Positions 57,181 to 64,000 of a stretch of DNA of 64,000 nt are shown here, one piece after another. Source of the stretch: Paragorgia papillata (taxonomy: Eukaryota; Cnidaria; Anthozoa; Scleralcyonacea; Coralliidae); assembly GCA_035771165.1 (NCBI GenBank), contig JAWNZC010000294.1:1-64000 (forward strand), in the 5' to 3' direction. The notes beneath the pieces were generated by a model that was not told where the DNA came from, made no database searches, and saw nothing but the letters and a program-made list of their open reading frames with translations. Position 1 is the first letter of the stretch. Each line of letters starts with the position of its first letter. Made by a program: the position numbers and the translations under genes.

Positions 57181-57227
57181 TGATCGAAGGCAGTGAGTTT
57201 TTGATCGTCTAGTCGAGTCAACAAAGC

Positions 57228-58656
57228 ATGTCATGTGCTAAAGTTGTGACCGGCAAGTTCTTACAAGCTTACGAGTCTGAGAGTTTGTACCAAGGGGATT
57301 TTTTAGAGCTCAACAACGACTTGCAGTACGTACGCCATGCTCGTATCTTCGTAATGAAGGACAGGGTTTGTTTGGCAGGACTGAGTGTGGGTGATGGCCA
57401 CGAGGGGCTACAATTAGACGGCGAACGGAACAACTGTCTTGAAATCTCCCGTTCGTGTGTCAACATTGACTTGGTGAAGAATTCACCTTATACGTTCAAA
57501 CTGAGTGTGAAGCATCCAGAGAATGAAACGAGTGTTTACCAGCTTTGCGACAGACAAGAGTCGTGGCCAGACTTTCTCAGATCGTTTGATCTTCGTGACA
57601 GACTCGACTCGAAAAGCCGCGTGCTACCAAAGGTTACTTTCGACGACATGGACGACTACATTTCGGATTCGGAAAGCGAGTGTTCTTCGCTGAGCGAAAG
57701 TAGCAGCGCGGACGATCTAGGTCTGCCAAGATGCCTGACTTTGTGTGTGCGAGGGCAAGGTCTAGGTGCTATGTCTACATTCAACGTCAATAATGCAATG
57801 ATGATGATGAATCCGAGCCACGTTCGAAGATTAACGAGAGATCGAGACCGTCGGCGGGGTTCTTTCGAATTTTTTGGCCTACCTACTCGTTCGGGCGGAT
57901 CTTTACGGCGTTCAGATTCCTACCCTCAATTGAACTACAGTTCGAAATCTGAAAGGAACAGATCCCTGCCCAACTTAACGGAGCTGGATCATGTTCTTGT
58001 AGATGAAGATCTTAGGTATGGTAATCTTAAACCGAAGCGTGACGCACTTGTGGATTACGCGAGCAGAGCAGAGAAGAGCAGATCAGGAGCTCAGAACACG
58101 TTAAATTTCCTATCGACGTTGCAGTATCGAACGGAGTTCGGGAAACAAAACGCTTCGTGCAATCGTGAGCTCGTTTTAAACGAACAAATCGGTCGGCTTA
58201 TATCGCAGCCCAGCAGTGTGAAATTTAATTCCGCTGCCAAAGTTGCGCAGCAAAGGAACGAGAAGAATTTAGTGCCAATATGCGAAATCGTGGCGCAGGA
58301 AAGCTTCGAAACGGTGAAAGCGAGCGAACAACCGAAGCCGAGAGCCTACGAAGTAATTGATACATCGGGGGGGAAATTCAAGTTGAGTTTTCGCCGGTTT
58401 TGGAAACGGAGGGAAAAGCTCAACAAGCTTAGTGGCTCGAAGTCGGATTCTTCGAACCAGCACGACACGGACGCGGACCATGTTGTATTCGTTAACAAGC
58501 TCGCCGTCGATTACAAATGTCAGGTTGCGTCGATGCCGAGTTACGCTGTGACGAGCGATCGTAGAGGTGGACTTGGAAACGACGCGAGTGGCAAGAGGGA
58601 AGCTGTGACCTTATCGTCTGTCACAAGGCAAAACAAAGAGTGTTCGTCTCCTGCAG
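57228..58656 (+). CDS. Unrecognised gene, large first coding exon (476 codons), possible PH-like N-terminus
   Basis: The ATG at 57,228 is preceded by an in-frame TAG at 57,210-57,212, so this start is well supported. The exon ends at a good donor, CTGCAG followed by GTAAGA at 58,657; reading through adds only 20 residues before a stop. The exon ends in phase 1 and later exons lie outside the window. Residues about 15-125 (QGDFLELNNDLQYVRHARIF, VCLAGLSVGD, SPYTFKLSVK, ESWPDFLRSF) have the strand pattern and terminal Trp helix expected of a PH-like fold, faintly like the exocyst EXO84 PH domain. That is a weak impression. Residues 140-170 are acidic and Ser-rich (SDSESECSSLSESSSADD). RRGSFEFFG, LRRSDSYPQLN and RNRSLPNLTE look like basic-directed phosphosites. 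No membrane segment seen. Likely a cytosolic signalling or scaffold protein. Confidence 0.8.
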
Positions 58657-59945
58657 GTAAGAACACAACGCGAACGTGTTTAGTGTTTAGTAGATACCTG
58701 AAGTTCTGTAGTATATACTGAAATGTAGTAACTTTAGTCCGGCAAGTCACATTTGCGCGTATTATATTTTGCGACTTTATTTTATTGTAGGTGTCATAAT
58801 AATTATTTCAACATCTGTTAATTCACAAAGATGCAGTTTTAAAACAGATTTTTAATCTGACTAGACCAAGATTCGGGTAAACTTAATTTACCCATCAACG
58901 CCAATGCCGATGGCAGATGTGATCATTTGTTATATAGCATCCAGCGTGGTGAAGCTACTGTCGATATTAACGATTAATAGGGCATATCGCCACCTTTTTG
59001 TCTGTTGCTTTATATTATTAAGCAGATACGCTTAAATTAAGCAGCTATTCCCAACGTTGAAATATGAATGACCTTAATTAGAGTGCTGTCAAAACACAAA
59101 GAATAGTGCTTTTATTTTCTCTGCCAACAACAATTGCTGTACAATTTGAATGACTTGGTGTTTTTTTGAAACACGAGCCCCTGTGGTGATATGGGGTTGT
59201 ATTAAATTGAAATTTTGTTGACGTTACGCTCCATTATCTCCTACAATCTGATGTTTGCTTTTCAAGTGCACATTTCCCGCCAAATTACCTAGATCACCAT
59301 GACCATGGGCCGCTTTACTGACATATTTTTCTGCACTTTTTCCCCTCCTTGTTTGGAAATGTTTATCAGTTCTATCCATGTGGGACCAAAGATCGCTCTA
59401 GAATGGGATAAATTATTTATCTTCTGCATCTTTTATGAAACCACAAATATTTCCAATTTGAATAAAGATCTTTCTCAACTCCGAAGCTGATATGCTATAT
59501 TGAAACGAGTATTTGAAATTCCCCGAGAATTGATTCACATGTAGGTCTTATGTGAAAATTATGCTATATGCAAGATATTATTTCAGTACAGTATAATGTG
59601 ATATAATTTAAAGGGAAAACAAAACAGCTCAGTGCCTGAAGGTGATAACAGATTGATTGTATTGAATAAATCATGTTTTTGTGATAACTATTCGTAATTA
59701 TGAAAGAGAAGGAACAGAAGTGTTTAGACTGAACTTGTATTAACTTTACCCCTTTGTAAGGAAATTTGTGCTGTTTGTGACAAAATTTAGTGTAGTACAA
59801 ATTATGTACATGTATGAAGTATCAAAAATTGATCTCAAATTAACCTACATGTATGTTCAAAAAGTTCTATATTCATATCGTATTTTGTGGCATATAAGTT
59901 GATTTTTTGGACCAAAAACCATAATTTTTACAATACTTCAAATAT
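58657..59945. other. Start of intron 1 of the 57,228 gene
   Basis: Begins with GTAAGAACAC. AT-rich, with no coding exon or clear repeat recognised before the LINE relic. Confidence 0.5.
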
Positions 59946-60270
59946 AATGTTTGGGAGTTCAGATAGATGAGAAAATTAGCTGGTCAAAACCATATTGAAA
60001 TGATTTGCAAGAAGGCCAGTGTGGGCATTGGAGCTATTAGATGCATTAAGCCTTTGTACTGGCTGGCACATTACAAGTTATATAATTATAAAGCCTTAGT
60101 GCTACCTTACTTTGATTATTGCTCTCCACTTTGGGACAATTGTGGAAAAGTTTTAAAAGACAAATTACAAAAATTTCAATCTTGTGTGGTGAGAGTAATT
60201 ACCGGAGCCACTTATGAAACCAGGTTGGCTGACGTTCTCGAAACCCTCTCGTGAGAAAACTTAGATGCAA
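59946..60270 (+). pseudogene. LINE relic, C-terminal RT region, first part
   Basis: Starts LGVQIDEKISWS in one frame, then shifts to ICKKASVGIGAIRCIKP, HYKLYNYKALVLPYFDYCSP and LQKFQSCVVRVITGATYETR in another. This is the region C-terminal to RT in CR1/jockey-like LINEs. A stop follows near 60,252. The remainder lies at about 61,440-61,640, displaced by an insertion. Confidence 0.7.
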
Positions 60271-61439
60271 GACGACACTTCTTTTTTTTTTTTTATTAAA
60301 AAGTTTGCCACAAAGATGAACAGAGGAATAACGATTTAAAAGAAAATACATGAAATTATATAGAATTCCAAATTTTGGGACCTTTGGTATAGAATGGTAA
60401 ATTGTTTGATGTTGGTTCGACAGGCATGGGGACTATGCACTTGGCTATTTGTTACAAATAGGTTAAGGAAAGGCGAAGGCAATAACTGGTGATGATAGGA
60501 AATGAATTAACTTTAAAAATATCAAGTACACTGATGCAAGCAAATAAAGGAGCCGAATGAGCTAGATAGTTTGAATTGGTCATCGCTCGCACAGTGCATT
60601 TTTGTAAAAGAAATATTCTATTTAAATTGGTAGCATAAGTACAAAGTCTATACAAAGTCTATACAAAGTATAAGTACAAAGTATAAGTACGAAGTATAAG
60701 TACAAAGTCTATCATGTATAAAATACTCAATGATAATACTGCACCAAATTTAAAAGCAGTGCTGGCAGTGCTGCTGCCAGGAAATATTTTGTAAAAGTTG
60801 TTCGCAGGAAATTTTTTGTATCTTGCAGGAAATATTTGTCAGTTTTTTTAATCCAAGTCAAAGTTTAAAGATAAATTTCCTATTCTTCAAAAAATCGAAA
60901 CTTAGTGTCACAGTCGCACAATTTTGATGGGCATCACTTTTGATCGAATATCAAGTTCCATATTCGATGACTCGTCTTTCTATATTCTTGCCAAACCCAG
61001 CGGTGATTTGTAAACAATTTGAAAGTGTTTTGAAGGTTTGTTACATGACCTTAACCTGTCTAAGTTTCGTATATCCTCTAGAAAACAATGAAATATCATT
61101 TCAGTATCGGTGTTGCTGTTGCAGGCTGCAGCTGTCATTGTGCATTTGCAAGAATGCAAGCTGCTTTTATCTCATTCAACTGTTTCAGCATTTCGATTTC
61201 TGATGCTAGTACTTGTATTATGCAGTATTCAATTGAAAAAGTAATGTATAGATACCACATTCAGATAAATTATGGTTTTGAGATTCAAACTTGCAAGTCT
61301 GGTGGTATCACAACTTATAAAATTGAAAAATTCTATCAGGCAGGAAATCGTCAATTTAGTTTAGCAGGAAATATTTATTTTTGGATTTTGCTGCCAGGAA
61401 GAAAAATGCTTTATCTAGGACAGTGTTTAAAAGAACCCT

Positions 61440-61639
61440 TTGGGAAAATCAATGAATATCAAAACAGATATAACCTTAGAAATAACAACACAAACTTGGC
61501 ACTTCTAAAGCGTAAGAAAGAATTTCTTAGAAGAAGCTTTAAATATAATGGTGCCAATGGAATAATTTACCGCACAAAGCGAAAACAAGCTGAGTCATTA
61601 AATTATTTTAAGAGGCTCATCAGGCCAGTAATGAGATGA
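61440..61639 (+). pseudogene. LINE relic, 3' end of ORF
   Basis: The frame reads NEYQNRYNLRNNNTNLALLK, then KEFLRRSFKYNGANG and a stop at 61,637-61,639. This is the usual C-terminus of the same LINE type as at 59,946-60,270. The two parts are separated by the left arm of the inverted repeat, which inserted into the relic. Confidence 0.65.
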
Positions 61640-61937
61640 AGTTGAGTCCCTTCATTTACTTTTATTACATGTATTTATTAATCTTTATATTAACGCTGTA
61701 AATCTTTACCGGTATGTGTAAATTTCTTGTCTTTGTCTTTTTTATAATATGATTGTAGCAACTGATGGACTTATGTCGTTGTTGCTTGCTGTAATCATAT
61801 CGTTATATATGTTCCATGTATTATGTAGACAATTCAATGCACGCCCCTCATGGAAACCAACATATTTCATTGATGAGGCTAGCGTGTAAAAATAAAGTGT
61901 GTACTGTATGTATGTATATATAAACCTCCAATTAATC

Positions 61938-62019
61938 CTTTCACATGCATTGTTGTGGAACAGCTTTATCTTTTTACTCTTTCTAATGCCAGATGATTTT
62001 ACTTGTCAAGGGGAGACAC
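61938..62019. repeat. Direct repeat flanking the right arm, first copy
   Basis: CCTTTCACATGCATTGTTGT to GTCAAGGGGAGACACA. A second copy lies at 62,814-62,900 beyond the right arm (CCTTTCATGTGCATTGTTGT to GTCAAGGGGAGACATC). Confidence 0.6.
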
Positions 62020-62969
62020 AGTCTTAGATAAAGCATTTTTCTTCCTGGCAGCAAAATCCAAAAATAAATATTTCCTGCTAAACTAAATTAACGATTTCCT
62101 GCCTGATAGAATTTTTCAATTTTATAAGTTGTGATACCACCAGACTTGCAAGTTTGTATCTCAAAACCATAATTTATCTGAATGTGGTATCTATACATAC
62201 TTTGAAATAGTGAACTTTTTCAATTGAATACTACGTAATACAAAAAAAGTATGTACTGTACTAGCATCAAAAATCAAAATGCTGAAACAGTTGAATAAGA
62301 TAAAAGATAAAAGCAGCTTGCATTCTTGCAAATGCACAATGACAGCTGCAGCCTGCAACAGCAACACTATACTGAAATGATAAATATTTCATTGTTTTCT
62401 AGAACAAATCGTTGCATCATTTGCGCAAGGATATACCAAACTTAGACAGGTTAAGGTCATGTAATAAACCTTCAAAACACTTTTGAATTGTTTACAAATC
62501 ACCGCTGGGTTTGGCAAGAATATAGAAAGATGAGTCATCAAACATGAAACTTGATATTCAATCAAAAATGATTGCCCATCAAAATTCTGTGACCGTGACT
62601 GACGCTTTTTGATTTTTTGAAGAATAGGAAATTTATCTTTAAACTTTGACTTGGATTAAAAAAACTGACAAATATTTCCTGCAAGATACAAAAAATTTCC
62701 TGCAAACAATTTTTACAAACATTTCTTGGCAGCGGCGCTGCCGGACATTTTCCAGCACTGGGGAGACATCTTGGAAAGTCGTGCGTGAAAGGGTTAAACA
62801 CTCTGTTGATTAACCCTTTCATGTGCATTGTTGTTGTCGAACAACTTTTACTTTATTCTGTCTAATTATGCCAGATGGTTTTACTTGTCAAGGGGAGACA
62901 TCTTGAAAAGTCATGCATGAAAGGCTAGGGTTAATGCATCTTTCAACTTGAATCTTGCTTCATACAGTA

Positions 62970-63508
62970 CAGTAAAAACCTGCGTATAAGAACCTAGATT
63001 TTCCCAAGTTAGCCTAAAAAGGTTCTTATATACCTAAATGGTGTTTACTGTGAAATTAGGCTATTTAGGTAATCTTAAATTTATGGTTTCTTAAGAAAAA
63101 AGCTACTCATTGCTGGTAGGTGTGGTCTATTATTTATGTAAATTCTGCATACATTTTCTCCAAATGACTGCAATCTAAGAAAATACAAACCCTTTATGCA
63201 CTTTAAAGCTACACTGTATTGTACTTTAAAGCTTACTGTATGTAAAAGGAACAAAACAACATGTACAACTAGACTGTTTTATTACTTTGTAGACATGACA
63301 TTTGCCAATTTCATTACTTTGTAGAGCTTATTTTCTTTGATTTATAAATTTTTAGTTTTGACTCTATTTGATAAAATAAGAACCTGCTTTGAAATTTTAG
63401 CCTAAAACAGGTTCCTATGTAAAGGGGTCTAAATGGAAAATCTTCACCTAACAGGTTCTTAAAATCTAGGTTCTTAAAATCTAGGTTCTTATACGCGGGT
63501 TTTTACTG
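62970..63508. mobile_element. Mariner-type MITE
   Basis: Ends CAGTAAAAACCTGCGTATAA and TTATACGCGGGTTTTTACTG, with the inverted match extending about 35 nt through GAACCTAGATTTT. TA dinucleotides flank it at 62,968-62,969 and 63,509-63,510, as for Tc1/mariner insertion. AGGTTCTTAAAATCT is repeated near the right end. 539 bp, non-coding. Confidence 0.8.
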
Positions 63509-63510
63509 TA

Positions 63511-64000
63511 GTATCATTTTCAAGCAGCATGTTGACATTGTGTTTACACAACTAGGCAGTTCAGCCTAAAATTCATTTGATTACATCATAAACAATAATT
63601 GTGCTGAGATTATTTTCCTATTCAATCTTACATTTGTTTACCCTTTGTATAAGTTGAGGTCAGCTTTTTGACTATACAGCCATACAGGCACACTGCAAAA
63701 TACTGCAACAGAAATTAGTGGGTAGCAGCTTTCTTTAAAGCAATTATAAGCAGTGTGGAAATACAAAATCAAAACTGTTAGGTGTTAGGCCTAATGCTTA
63801 GTGAGTATTTTGGCAGACACCAACCAACACCATTTAACATTTTCAACTTGTCTCCAAAGTCTGCCTTGTCTGCCTGTTTTGTTTTGCTTAGATTAATATC
63901 AAATCAAAGTCACAGTAGACTAGCTTGAATGAATTATCTGATAGACATACAGGTAGATAAATAAACCACAAACACTTTATGTGAAAGCATAAATAATTAA
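63511..64000. other. Intronic or flanking sequence, nothing recognised
   Basis: AT-rich, no ORF with family features, no repeat structure seen before the window ends. Confidence 0.4.

Larger units (their letters stand above)
60757..62760. repeat. Large inverted repeat, arms of about 0.7 kb
   Basis: The left arm (60,757-61,424) and right arm (62,020-62,760) carry the same repeat in opposite orientation. Paired phrases include GTGCTGCTGCCAGGAAATAT and its variant, TATCTTGCAGGAAATATTTG and CAAATATTTCCTGCAAGATA, and AAAAATGCTTTATCTA with its complement. The arms differ by indels (for example extra sequence near 62,195-62,260), so they are two separate insertions or an old fold-back. The spacer holds the LINE relic's end and unrelated sequence. 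Confidence 0.75.

Overview
This is eukaryotic, AT-rich DNA from an animal. Spliced genes with GT-AG introns, dense MITEs and fold-back transposons, CR1/L2-like LINE fragments, hAT-related transposases and SINEs with a 5S rRNA-like head suggest an invertebrate, most likely an anthozoan cnidarian (coral or sea anemone). That assignment is inference from repeat style and gene content; no marker gene fixes the species.

The backbone is one locus present twice in the same orientation. The second copy (about 28,560-43,750) carries a complete minus-strand gene that I reconstruct as 15 exons, 43,617 down to 30,005. It encodes a roughly 610-residue sodium/solute symporter of the SLC5 family, closest in style to the sodium-coupled monocarboxylate/multivitamin group (SLC5A8/A12/A6). 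The first copy (about 3,150-21,980) is colinear exon by exon but damaged. From about 8.9 kb upward it differs by scattered 1-bp indels, a few substitutions and whole transposon insertions. Below about 8.9 kb it is inflated about 1.5-fold by homopolymer-type insertions and its exons can barely be followed. That pattern fits unpolished long-read sequence at a contig end, joined to a second haplotype or a tandem paralogue.

Region by region: 1-3,150 noisy sequence with no recognisable gene; 3,150-8,900 heavily corrupted 3' half of the first SLC5 copy; 8,900-21,980 its readable 5' part, including a 2.3 kb transposon insertion (18,966-21,277) absent from copy 2; 22,047-23,689 a 5'-truncated LINE; 24,059-27,494 a hAT-like element with a frameshifted transposase-like gene; 27,584-28,788 two MITEs; 28,560-43,750 the cleaner SLC5 gene, whose introns hold pentamer and tetramer arrays, SINEs and a 1.3 kb TIR element; 43,750-50,000 the upstream flank with a fold-back element (45,599-49,399) interrupted by a nested LINE; 50,000-57,000 a run of MITEs; 57,228-58,656 a large first coding exon of an unrecognised gene with a possible PH-like N-terminus, running rightward out of the window; 59,950-64,000 its intron or flank, with a LINE relic, a 2 kb inverted repeat and a mariner-type MITE.

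There is no operon-like or defence-like system. The notable content is the duplicated locus with its mobile-element differences, several elements whose target-site duplications can be read directly, a GC-AG intron in the SLC5 gene, and a TIR element encoding a ZAD-like zinc-finger fragment.
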